Source: Variovorax guangxiensis
GTDB taxonomy: Bacteria; Pseudomonadota; Gammaproteobacteria; Burkholderiales; Burkholderiaceae_C
Assembly: GCF_003952165.1 (NCBI RefSeq)
Contig: NZ_RXFT01000007.1
Location: 62,001 to 126,000, forward strand
DNA: 64,000 bases
Direction: 5' to 3'
Positions 49,965 through 57,121 of the stretch are shown in pieces (positions within the stretch are counted from its first letter, which is position 1; each line of letters opens with the position of its first letter). The notes beneath the pieces are model-generated. The model was not told the origin of the DNA. It did no database searches and saw only the letters and a list, made by a program, of their open reading frames with translations. The position numbers and the translations under genes are program-made.

Positions 49965-51401
49965 ATGGCTGAATTCCACGAGATTTCCCCCAACGCACCC
50001 GCCGGCGCCAAGCTGCTGAACTGGGTCGACAACCGTTTCCCGCTGAGCAAGCTGTGGAACGACCAGTGGGGCAAGTACTACGCGCCGAAGAACTTCAACT
50101 TCTGGTACATCTTCGGCTCGCTGGCGATGCTGGTCCTGGTGATCCAGATCGTCACCGGCATCTTCCTCGTCATGCACTACAAGCCCGACGCGAACCAGGC
50201 GTTCGCATCGGTCGAGTACATCATGCGCGACGTGCCGTGGGGCTGGCTGATCCGCTACATCCACTCGACGGGCGCCTCGGCGTTCTTCATCGTGGTGTAC
50301 CTGCACATGTTCCGCGGCCTCATGTACGGCAGCTACCGCAAGCCGCGCGAGCTGATCTGGGTGTTCGGCTGCGCGATCTTCCTGTGCCTGATGGCCGAGG
50401 CCTTCATGGGCTACCTGCTGCCCTGGGGCCAGATGTCCTACTGGGGCGCCCAGGTGATCGTGAACCTGTTCGCCGCCATTCCCTTCGTCGGCCCCGACCT
50501 GGCCCTGCTGATCCGCGGCGACTACGTGGTGAGCGACGCCACGCTGAACCGCTTCTTCAGCTTCCACGTGATCGCCGTGCCGCTGGTGCTGCTCGGCCTG
50601 GTGGTGGCCCACCTGATCGCGCTGCACGAAGTGGGCTCGAACAACCCCGACGGCATCGAGATCAAGGCCAACCGCGGCCCCGACGGCCATCCGCTGGACG
50701 GCATTCCGTCGCATCCGTACTACACCGTGCACGACATCTTCGGCGTGGTGGTGTTCCTCACGATCTTCTCGGCGGTGATCTTCTTCGCTCCCGAGGCGGG
50801 CGGCTACTTCCTCGAATACAACAACTTCATCCCGGCCGACTCGCTAAAGACGCCGAACCACATCGCCCCGGTGTGGTACTTCACGCCGTTCTATTCGATG
50901 CTGCGCGCGACCACCGACGACATGGTCAACGTGTTCTCGCTGATCATCGCCGCTGCCGCCATCTGGAACTTCGTCAAGGGCAAGTCGGGCATGGGCCTGA
51001 AGATCGCGGGCATCGTCGTCGCGGCTGTGGTGATCTTCCTGCTCAAGACCTTCGACGCCAAGTTCTGGGGCGTGGTCGTCATGGGCGGCTCGGTCATCAT
51101 CCTGTTCTTCCTGCCGTGGCTCGACCACAGCGAAGTCAAGTCGATCCGCTACCGTCCGGGCTGGCACAAGTATGTGTACGGCCTCTTCGTTTTCTTCTTC
51201 CTGATCCTGGGCTACCTGGGCATCCAGCCTCCCGGCGTCTGGGGCGAGCTGGCCATCGGTTCGTTCAAGCTGGACATCGCGCAGACCATCTCGCAGATCG
51301 GCACGCTCGTGTACTTCGGCTTCTTCCTGCTGATGCCGTGGTGGAGCCGCAAGGGCGAATTCAAGACCGTGCCCGAGCGCGTGGTCTTCGCCGCCCATTG
51401 A
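49965..51401 (+). CDS. petB: Cytochrome b of the bc1 complex
   Basis: Integral subunit with two b haems and the Qo and Qi sites. The 478-residue protein is one full-length cytochrome b (not split as b6/subunit IV). It shows FGSLAMLVLVIQIVTGIFLVMHY, RYIHSTGASAFFIVVYLHMFRG, FMGYLLPWGQMSYWGA with the Qo-site region, and the axial-histidine helix FFSFHVIAVPLVLLGLVVAHL. The Qo-site PEWY motif appears as APVWY in the segment NHIAPVWYFTPFYSML. The C-terminus has extra membrane helices usual in betaproteobacteria. Confidence 0.96.
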   Translation: MAEFHEISPNAPAGAKLLNWVDNRFPLSKLWNDQWGKYYAPKNFNFWYIFGSLAMLVLVIQIVTGIFLVMHYKPDANQAFASVEYIMRDVPWGWLIRYIHSTGASAFFIVVYLHMFRGLMYGSYRKPRELIWVFGCAIFLCLMAEAFMGYLLPWGQMSYWGAQVIVNLFAAIPFVGPDLALLIRGDYVVSDATLNRFFSFHVIAVPLVLLGLVVAHLIALHEVGSNNPDGIEIKANRGPDGHPLDGIPSHPYYTVHDIFGVVVFLTIFSAVIFFAPEAGGYFLEYNNFIPADSLKTPNHIAPVWYFTPFYSMLRATTDDMVNVFSLIIAAAAIWNFVKGKSGMGLKIAGIVVAAVVIFLLKTFDAKFWGVVVMGGSVIILFFLPWLDHSEVKSIRYRPGWHKYVYGLFVFFFLILGYLGIQPPGVWGELAIGSFKLDIAQTISQIGTLVYFGFFLLMPWWSRKGEFKTVPERVVFAAH

Positions 51402-51437
51402 TGAGAACCAGAAGCCAAGAGAGCTGAGAGAAACACG

Positions 51438-52211
51438 ATGAAGAAAAGCATTTCCGGCTGGCTCGCGGTCCTGGGTCTCGCGCTGGGCCTGACCTTCTCC
51501 GCGGCGGCATCGGCCGAGTCCGGGGGCATCGCGTGGGACAAGGCGCCCAACAAGACGAACGACGTGAGCGCGCTGCAGAACGGCGCCAAGCTCTTCGTCA
51601 ACTACTGCCTGAACTGCCACTCGGCCGCCTTCATGCGCTACAACCGCCTGCAGGACATCGGCATCACCGAGCAGCAGATCAAGGACAACCTTCTGTTCAC
51701 GACCGACAAGGTCGGCGAGACCATGAAGGCCAACATCGACGCGCGCCAGGCCAAGGACTGGTTCGGCACCACGCCGCCCGACCTGACGCTGGTCGCGCGC
51801 TCGCGCGCCGGCCACGGCGGCACTGGCGCCGACTATCTCTATACCTACCTGCGCACCTACTACCGCGACGAAACCAAGGCCACCGGCTGGAACAATCTCC
51901 TGTTCCCGAGCGTCGCCATGCCGAACCCCCTGTGGGAACTGCAGGGCGAGCGCCGCCCGGTCTACACCAAGGTCGAACAGCACGGCCACGAAACCGAAGT
52001 GTTCAAGGGCTGGGAGCAAGTCACTCCCGGCACCATGACGCCCGTGCAATTCGACAATGCGGTCGGCGACCTGGTGAGTTACCTGCAATGGATGGCCGAA
52101 CCGGCTCAGAACACCCGCGTGCGCATCGGCGTGTGGGTGCTGCTGTTCCTGGCCATGTCGGTGGTATTCGTGTGGCGGCTGAACGCCTCGTACTGGAAAG
52201 ACGTCAAGTAG
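51438..52211 (+). CDS. petC: Cytochrome c1 of the bc1 complex
   Basis: Membrane-anchored c-type cytochrome of 257 residues. A signal peptide ends AASA at residue 26. The haem-binding CLNCH is Cys57/Cys60-His61. The sixth-ligand methionine is probably in FPSVAMPNPLWEL. One C-terminal helix (VRIGVWVLLFLAMSVVFVW) anchors the protein, which exposes its haem to the periplasm. GAGAGAAACACG precedes the ATG. Two hairpins, the second a terminator, follow. Confidence 0.96.
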   Translation: MKKSISGWLAVLGLALGLTFSAAASAESGGIAWDKAPNKTNDVSALQNGAKLFVNYCLNCHSAAFMRYNRLQDIGITEQQIKDNLLFTTDKVGETMKANIDARQAKDWFGTTPPDLTLVARSRAGHGGTGADYLYTYLRTYYRDETKATGWNNLLFPSVAMPNPLWELQGERRPVYTKVEQHGHETEVFKGWEQVTPGTMTPVQFDNAVGDLVSYLQWMAEPAQNTRVRIGVWVLLFLAMSVVFVWRLNASYWKDVK

Positions 52212-52223
52212 TTCCGTGCACGC

Positions 52224-52250
52224 CGACCGGATACCTTCGGGCATCCGGTC
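52224..52250 (+). other. UUCG-capped hairpin downstream of petC
   Basis: GACCGGATACC-TTCG-GGCATCCGGTC forms an 11-base stem with one mismatch and a stable tetraloop. No T run follows, so it probably stabilises the petABC mRNA end rather than terminating it. Confidence 0.6.
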
Positions 52251-52254
52251 CCAC

Positions 52255-52286
52255 AGAGTGGGTTGCCAACGCGACCCACTCTTTTT
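52255..52286 (+). terminator. Terminator between petC and sspA
   Basis: AGAGTGGGT pairs with ACCCACTCT and TTTTT follows. It ends about 20 bases before the sspA start, so some read-through or a separate sspA promoter is expected. Confidence 0.8.
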
Positions 52287-52307
52287 GATTTTTAGGAGTC
52301 TCTCGCC

Positions 52308-52919
52308 ATGATGGTCTTGTATTCAGGAACGACCTGCCCCTTTTCCCACCGCTGCCGCTTCGTGTTGTTCGAAAAGGGCATGGACTTCGAGATCCGCGAC
52401 GTCGATCTCTACAACAAGCCCGAAGACATCAGCGTGATGAACCCGTACGGCCAGGTGCCGATCCTGGTCGAGCGCGATCTGATCCTGTACGAGTCGAACA
52501 TCATCAACGAGTACATCGACGAGCGCTTCCCGCATCCCCAGTTGATGCCCGGCGACCCGGTCGACCGCGCCCGCGTGCGCCTGTTCCTGCTCAACTTCGA
52601 GAAGGAACTGTTCGTGCACGTCTCCACCCTCGAGAACCGCACCACCAAGGGCAACGAGAAGGCGCTCGAAAAGGCCCGCTCGCACATCCGCGACCGCCTC
52701 ACGCAGCTGGCGCCCGTGTTCCTCAAGAACAAGTACATGCTGGGCGACAACTTCTCGATGCTCGACGTGGCCATCGCTCCGCTGCTGTGGCGCCTCGACT
52801 ACTACGGCATCGACCTCAGCAAGAACGCCGCGCCGCTGCTGAAGTACGCCGAACGCATCTTCTCGCGTCCGGCCTACATCGAAGCACTGACCCCGTCCGA
52901 AAAGGTCATGCGAAAGTAA
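52308..52919 (+). CDS. sspA: Stringent starvation protein A
   Basis: RNA-polymerase-associated protein with a glutathione-S-transferase fold that, in E. coli, acts in starvation and acid stress. The 203-residue protein starts MMVLYSGTTCPFSHRCRFVLFEKGMDFE and has NPYGQVPILVERDLILYESNIINEYIDERFPHP, the thioredoxin-like half, then an all-helical half. The Pro-His-Pro surface patch of SspA is present (FPHPQLMP). TTAGGAG precedes the ATG. sspB follows on the same strand after a dispersed repeat. Confidence 0.95.
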   Translation: MMVLYSGTTCPFSHRCRFVLFEKGMDFEIRDVDLYNKPEDISVMNPYGQVPILVERDLILYESNIINEYIDERFPHPQLMPGDPVDRARVRLFLLNFEKELFVHVSTLENRTTKGNEKALEKARSHIRDRLTQLAPVFLKNKYMLGDNFSMLDVAIAPLLWRLDYYGIDLSKNAAPLLKYAERIFSRPAYIEALTPSEKVMRK

Positions 52920-52926
52920 TTAAGAT

Positions 52927-53021
52927 CGCCCCCAGGCTTCGCGCACTTCGTGTCGCTTCGCCAACCCCCTTCCGGGGGCAACACCTGCGGCCCGGCAGAG
53001 CCGGTTCCGCGGTGTTCCGCG
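52927..53021 (+). repeat. Dispersed GC-rich repeat, family 1, copy C
   Basis: CGCCCCCAGGCTTCGCGCAC to CGGTTCCGCGGTGTTCCGCG, with CCCCCTTCCGGGGG as the central hairpin. It fills most of the 157-base gap between sspA and sspB. Unlike copies A and D, no neat bridging frame links the two genes. Confidence 0.88.
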
Positions 53022-53076
53022 AAGAGACGGCGGCCTGTCCGAGGCTGCGATTTCGCGATTGCACGGTACCAATTTC

Positions 53077-53646
53077 ATGATCAACGCGCTCGAGTCGTCC
53101 TCCACCCGCCCGTACCTCATCCGGGCGCTGTACGAATGGTGCACCGACAACGGCTTCACGCCCTACGTCGCGGTGCAGGTCGACGAAACCGTGCAGGTCC
53201 CGCGCGAGTACGTGAAGAACGGCGAGATCGTGCTCAACATCAGCTTCGACGCGACCAGCTCGCTCAAGCTCGGCAACGACTTCATCGAGTTCAAGGCCCG
53301 CTTCGCGGGCACTGCGCGTGAAATCAGCGTGCCGGTGGGGCGCGTGATCGCGATCTACGCGCGCGAGAACGGGCAGGGCATGGCGTTTCCCGCGCCGGCT
53401 CCGGCCGTTTCGTCGGATGGCAACGTCGATGCTCCGATGCCCGTCCAGGCACCTGCGCGAGCGCCGCTGCGCGATGCCTCGCGCGGCAGTGGCTCCGAAG
53501 GCGATGCCGGCAAGATCGTCCACCTGGTGACGGGCGAAGACGGCAGCGAGACAGTCGATGCCGGCGCGCTCACCGACCCAGTCGACGAACCGCCGCGCCC
53601 GCCGTCGGGTGGCGGCACCCGGCCGTCGCTCAAGCGCATCAAGTAG
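53077..53646 (+). CDS. sspB: ClpXP adaptor SspB
   Basis: Adaptor that delivers ssrA-tagged and other proteins to ClpXP. The N-terminal domain shows STRPYLIRALYEWCTDNGFTPY, NGEIVLNISFDATSSLKLGND and IYARENGQGMAF. A long flexible linker follows. The last residues, DEPPRPPSGGGTRPSLKRIK, form the ClpX-binding tail. The ATG gives 189 residues; a TTG 18 bases upstream is in frame but less likely. The repeat upstream separates it from sspA, with which it is usually cotranscribed. Confidence 0.95.
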   Translation: MINALESSSTRPYLIRALYEWCTDNGFTPYVAVQVDETVQVPREYVKNGEIVLNISFDATSSLKLGNDFIEFKARFAGTAREISVPVGRVIAIYARENGQGMAFPAPAPAVSSDGNVDAPMPVQAPARAPLRDASRGSGSEGDAGKIVHLVTGEDGSETVDAGALTDPVDEPPRPPSGGGTRPSLKRIK

Positions 53647-53689
53647 GCGGTCGCGAATGGCGCCTGGCTGGACCAGTCGGTATCGCCAC

Positions 53690-53695
53690 TAGAAT
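53690..53695 (+). promoter_or_regulatory. Possible -10 element of the tRNA-Thr gene
   Basis: TAGAAT lies 17 bases before the mature tRNA 5' end, a suitable place for a tRNA promoter. The -35 region is poor (TGGACC), so the call rests mainly on position. Confidence 0.4.
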
Positions 53696-53711
53696 CACGC
53701 ATTGGAATTCA

Positions 53712-53787
53712 GCCGCTTTAGCTCAATTGGTAGAGCACCCGCCTTGTAAGCGGAAGGTCGTCAGTTCGATTCCGACAAGCGGCACCA
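53712..53787 (+). tRNA. tRNA-Thr(TGT)
   Basis: A 76-base cloverleaf with acceptor stem GCCGCTT/AAGCGGC, D stem GCTC/GAGC, anticodon loop CTTGTAA (TGT), T loop TTCGATT and encoded 3' CCA. The outer anticodon-stem pair is a C-A mismatch; the rest pairs. A strong terminator follows eight bases later. Confidence 0.97.
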
Positions 53788-53794
53788 AGCAAGA

Positions 53795-53826
53795 AACCCC
53801 TGAGTCCCGAACAGCTCAGGGGTTTT
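53795..53826. terminator. Bidirectional terminator between tRNA-Thr and the SWIM gene
   Basis: AACCCCTGAG and CTCAGGGGTT form a stem with a short loop, flanked by TTTT on the plus strand and by AAGAAA, which reads as T-rich on the minus strand. It closes the tRNA transcript and the minus-strand five-gene operon, whose last stop is only six bases away. Confidence 0.85.
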
Positions 53827-53831
53827 CTTAT

Positions 53832-56000
53832 TCATGCAGAGGCCGACTGCGCCACCCCCTGCATAGCCAACCCCAGCATCGCCAGTTGCCCCACCAGCGC
53901 CAGCCGCTGCGCCGAGCGCACGTTCTCGAGCACCGTTCCCAGCAGCGCAGCGCTGCGCCCCAGTCCGGCCTGCTTCAGCCGCAGCACCTGCGCCTGCGCC
54001 CGCGACAGCGCGCCGCCGCTCTGGTGCCGCAGGCCCTGGCGCAGCCATAGGGCCAGCAGTTCCAGCGTGTCGCCGGCCAGCGCGTTCAGCGCGGGCGTCT
54101 CCTCGATGTCGCTCTGCAGGCCCAGCGGCTGCGGTGCGGCGGTTTCGACCTGGAGCACCACGGCGCGCTGGTCGGTGAGCACGGTCAGCGGCTGCATGAC
54201 AGCCTGGTCGCCCTGCAGGTGCACGGTGCCCGCCACCGCGCGCAATGCACCGTGCTCGCCGGCCAGGGTGCGGGCCAGGGCGTCGACGGCACCGGGGGTC
54301 ACCGAGCGATGCGGCAACGCCAGGTGCAGCCACGATGCGTTGTCGTCCGTCGTGTCCTCCTCATCTTCCGTTTCCGGCGCCTGCCCCAGCCGCGCATGAA
54401 GCACCTGTGCCGCGGCATCCCAATGGCACGATGCCACTTCCATGCGCTCGAAGGCCACCACGTGCAACTGGCCGGATGCGCCGGCCGAAGCGCCGCTCGC
54501 GGCCTGCCTGGGCTTCACGAAATCCGGCTGCGCCTCGCGCAGGTGCGCCACCAGTGCGGCCACGCTGTGCTGCCGCAGCGGCGCGACGAGGTCGTCCCAC
54601 GACTTGGGCGACAGCGGCAGCACGCCGGTCTGCCGGGCGCCGGCGGTGATGTCTACCAGCCCGTTCGCGCGCCGGGTGGCGGTCTTGGTGATGACCTGTC
54701 CGCTCGCCAGTTGCCGCAGCGGAAAGCCTGCGACGCGCCGGTTCATGAGGCTGGGCGCCGCGCCGCCGGCGGCGGCGTCCGCCGTGCGTGACCACTGGCG
54801 CTCCAGCACGGTCACGTTCTGGGTGTCGGGGTCGGCAAAGAGGATGCTCGCGCCTTCGGCCGTCTCGTCGGACCAGAGCTCGGCGCCGAGCGAAACCAGC
54901 CGCAGATGGTCGAGCGCGACTTCGCCCTTCACGCCGATGCCGAGGATCTGGCTGGCCGGCAGCGCGGGCCGGGCAGAAGAGCCATCCGGCGGATGGCCCG
55001 CGTGCGCCGCCGCCCGCAGCCGCGCCCACAGCTCGGTCGTCACGCGCAGCAGCCGCAGCGGCTCGAAGCGGCTGCTGCGCGCCTGTTGCGCCTGCAGGAG
55101 TTGCCAGAGTTCGTCGAGCGCGTCGTCCACCCAGCTCCAGCCCAGCGTGCGTGCCTGTTCGCGCACGGCCTCGAAGCGGGCGGCCAGCGCCATCGCGGGC
55201 TGGCTCGATCCGTCGAGCCACAGCGACAGCAGCAGGGCGTCGATGCCCGAGCGCAGCGCGACGGCTGTCTCGCCATGCATCACGGAGGTCGCCGGCGATG
55301 CAACCGAATCCTCTTCGGACGACGCGGCCGGCTGCACCTCGACCATCACCTCCGCCGAGCCCGGTTCCAGCGCTCCGGCCTGCCGGAACGCCCACAGCGC
55401 GATCACCACGTGCGCGCAGCCGCCGCCCTGCTTGCAGTCGCAGCGCGCATGAACCAGCGAACTGCGCGAGAAGAAACGCACGCTGCACATCGGCAGGCGC
55501 GCCACCGGCGGGGCGCTCGCGCTGCGCCAGGCCTGCACGCCGACCACGGGACGCGCGGCGGCGAGCTTCGCGGCCTGGTCGAGCACCGAGGGCGCGAAGC
55601 TCGCGGCCAGCGCGGCATCGTCGAACTGCGCGGGGCTCCAGGCGGCTTCGGGCTTGGGCGGTGAAGCTTCGACCGACGCGATCGACGCGCCAGCCTCCGC
55701 CGGAGCCGCCTTCGCCTGTGCCTGGTAAGCCAGCACCAGCATCACCCGGTGCCTGCACATGCCGCTGGCAGGGCAGCTGCACTGCGCGTCGCGCAGCGTG
55801 CGCCCCGGCGGCAGGCTGGTGCGCACGCCGTCGTCGAACTGCGCCTGCACCGTGCCGTCGGCCGTGGTTTCCATCTTCGGCAGCAGCCCGGCCGCCACGT
55901 CCTTCTGCGCGCGCTTGACGAAGCCGGCGTTGGCCAGCGCGGTCAGCGCCTCGGGCGTGAGTTCGAGCAGGTCGGCCCTCGATGCGACGTCGCCGCTCAT
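53832..56000 (-). CDS. SWIM zinc-finger protein (YehQ-like)
   Basis: Last gene of the MoxR/VWA module, 722 residues. It contains two SWIM-type C-x-C-x5-C-x-H motifs: Cys74, Cys76, Cys82, His84 (CSCPASGMCRH) and Cys187, Cys189, Cys195, His197 (CDCKQGGGCAH). SWIM fingers bind nucleic acid or protein. The remaining 500 residues are helix-rich with no recognised enzyme motif. The ATG overlaps the VWA stop (ATGA); a longer in-frame reading runs into the VWA gene and is rejected. The corresponding E. coli gene is yehQ. The function is unknown; neighbours suggest it is a partner or target of the ATPase/VWA pair. Confidence 0.82.
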   Translation of the reverse strand: MSGDVASRADLLELTPEALTALANAGFVKRAQKDVAAGLLPKMETTADGTVQAQFDDGVRTSLPPGRTLRDAQCSCPASGMCRHRVMLVLAYQAQAKAAPAEAGASIASVEASPPKPEAAWSPAQFDDAALAASFAPSVLDQAAKLAAARPVVGVQAWRSASAPPVARLPMCSVRFFSRSSLVHARCDCKQGGGCAHVVIALWAFRQAGALEPGSAEVMVEVQPAASSEEDSVASPATSVMHGETAVALRSGIDALLLSLWLDGSSQPAMALAARFEAVREQARTLGWSWVDDALDELWQLLQAQQARSSRFEPLRLLRVTTELWARLRAAAHAGHPPDGSSARPALPASQILGIGVKGEVALDHLRLVSLGAELWSDETAEGASILFADPDTQNVTVLERQWSRTADAAAGGAAPSLMNRRVAGFPLRQLASGQVITKTATRRANGLVDITAGARQTGVLPLSPKSWDDLVAPLRQHSVAALVAHLREAQPDFVKPRQAASGASAGASGQLHVVAFERMEVASCHWDAAAQVLHARLGQAPETEDEEDTTDDNASWLHLALPHRSVTPGAVDALARTLAGEHGALRAVAGTVHLQGDQAVMQPLTVLTDQRAVVLQVETAAPQPLGLQSDIEETPALNALAGDTLELLALWLRQGLRHQSGGALSRAQAQVLRLKQAGLGRSAALLGTVLENVRSAQRLALVGQLAMLGLAMQGVAQSASA

Positions 56001-57121
56001 CCCTGCACCTTCTCGGCCAGCCAGCCGGCGAGCTGGCCCGGCGTCATTGCGCCGATCTGCGCGCCTTCGCGCACTAGCCGCGCCGCCATCTCGCGGTCGT
56101 AGTTGGGCTCGGCGTTCGAGTCGAGCGCGGCCAGCCCCAGCACCTTGGCGCCGGATTCGACCAGCGCCTTCACGCGCCGCACCAGTTCGTATTCGCTGCC
56201 GCCCTCGTAGAAATCGCTCACCAGCACCACGATGCTCTTCGAGGGGTTGGCGACCAGCGACTGCGCGTAGGCCACCGCCTTCGCGATGTCGGTGCCTCCG
56301 CCGAGCTGCACTTTCATCAGCAGCTCCACGGGGTCGGAGACGTCGGCCGTCAGGTCGACCACCGCCGTGTCGAAGGCAACGAGGCGGGTGCGCATGCCGG
56401 GCAGCTGCCACAGGCAGGCGGCCATCACCGCGCTGTGGATCACCGAGTCGACCATCGAGCCGCTCTGGTCGATCAGCAGCACGATGTCCCATGGTTCCGC
56501 ATGCCGCCTGGTGCGGCTGATGAACACCGGCCGCTCCACGTAGAGCTTGCGGCGCTGCGGGTCGTAGCGGTGCAGGTTGGCGGCCAGCGTCTGCCGGAAG
56601 TCGAAGTTGCGCGCCACCTTCATGCGCGAGCGGCGGCGCCTGTCGCGGCTGCCGCTGAAGGCCTGGCGCACTTCGGTGGCGAGCTTTTCCATGATGCGCC
56701 GCACCACCTCGGCCACCAGCTTGCGCGCGGCGGCCAGCACCTCGGGGTTCATCAGGTGCTTGGTGTGCAGCACCGCGCGCAGCAGCGATTCCGAAGGCTC
56801 GATGCGCTCCAGCACCTCGAGGTTGGTCACCACCTCGTCGATGCCGTAGCGCTCGACGGCGTCCTGCTCCAGCCGCTCGATCACTTCCTTCGGAAAGAGC
56901 GTGTGGATGGTGTTGATCCAGTCGGGCGTGCTCAGCGACGACGGGCCCAGGCCCGCGCTGCGTTCGCCGCGGCTTTCGCGGTCGGTGTCGCGGCCGTAGA
57001 GCCAATCGAGCGCGGCGTCGGCGGCCTGCGCCTCGGCGCTCAGTCCGCCGCAGGCCGATTCGGCCGGATCGCCCAGCAGCAGGCGCCAGCGCTGCAGCGG
57101 ATCGGGAATGTCGAGGCTCAT
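55997..57121 (-). CDS. VWA-domain protein of the MoxR module (YehP-like)
   Basis: 374-residue protein. Residues 1-205 are helical and basic near the end (SRDRRRRSRMK). A von Willebrand A domain follows with a complete MIDAS: Asp218, Ser220, Ser222 (DQSGSM), the Thr in GGGTDIAKA, and the Asp in VLVSDFYEGG. VWA proteins encoded with MoxR ATPases commonly act as metal-dependent substrate or partner binders. The ATG overlaps the DUF5682 stop, and its TGA overlaps the SWIM start. Comparable to E. coli yehP. Confidence 0.88.
   Translation of the reverse strand: MSLDIPDPLQRWRLLLGDPAESACGGLSAEAQAADAALDWLYGRDTDRESRGERSAGLGPSSLSTPDWINTIHTLFPKEVIERLEQDAVERYGIDEVVTNLEVLERIEPSESLLRAVLHTKHLMNPEVLAAARKLVAEVVRRIMEKLATEVRQAFSGSRDRRRRSRMKVARNFDFRQTLAANLHRYDPQRRKLYVERPVFISRTRRHAEPWDIVLLIDQSGSMVDSVIHSAVMAACLWQLPGMRTRLVAFDTAVVDLTADVSDPVELLMKVQLGGGTDIAKAVAYAQSLVANPSKSIVVLVSDFYEGGSEYELVRRVKALVESGAKVLGLAALDSNAEPNYDREMAARLVREGAQIGAMTPGQLAGWLAEKVQG

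Noticed and set aside
53832..57005. 1057-codon reading of the SWIM gene
   Set aside because: The first 335 codons overlap the VWA gene in another frame; the ATGA-overlapping ATG gives the natural start.
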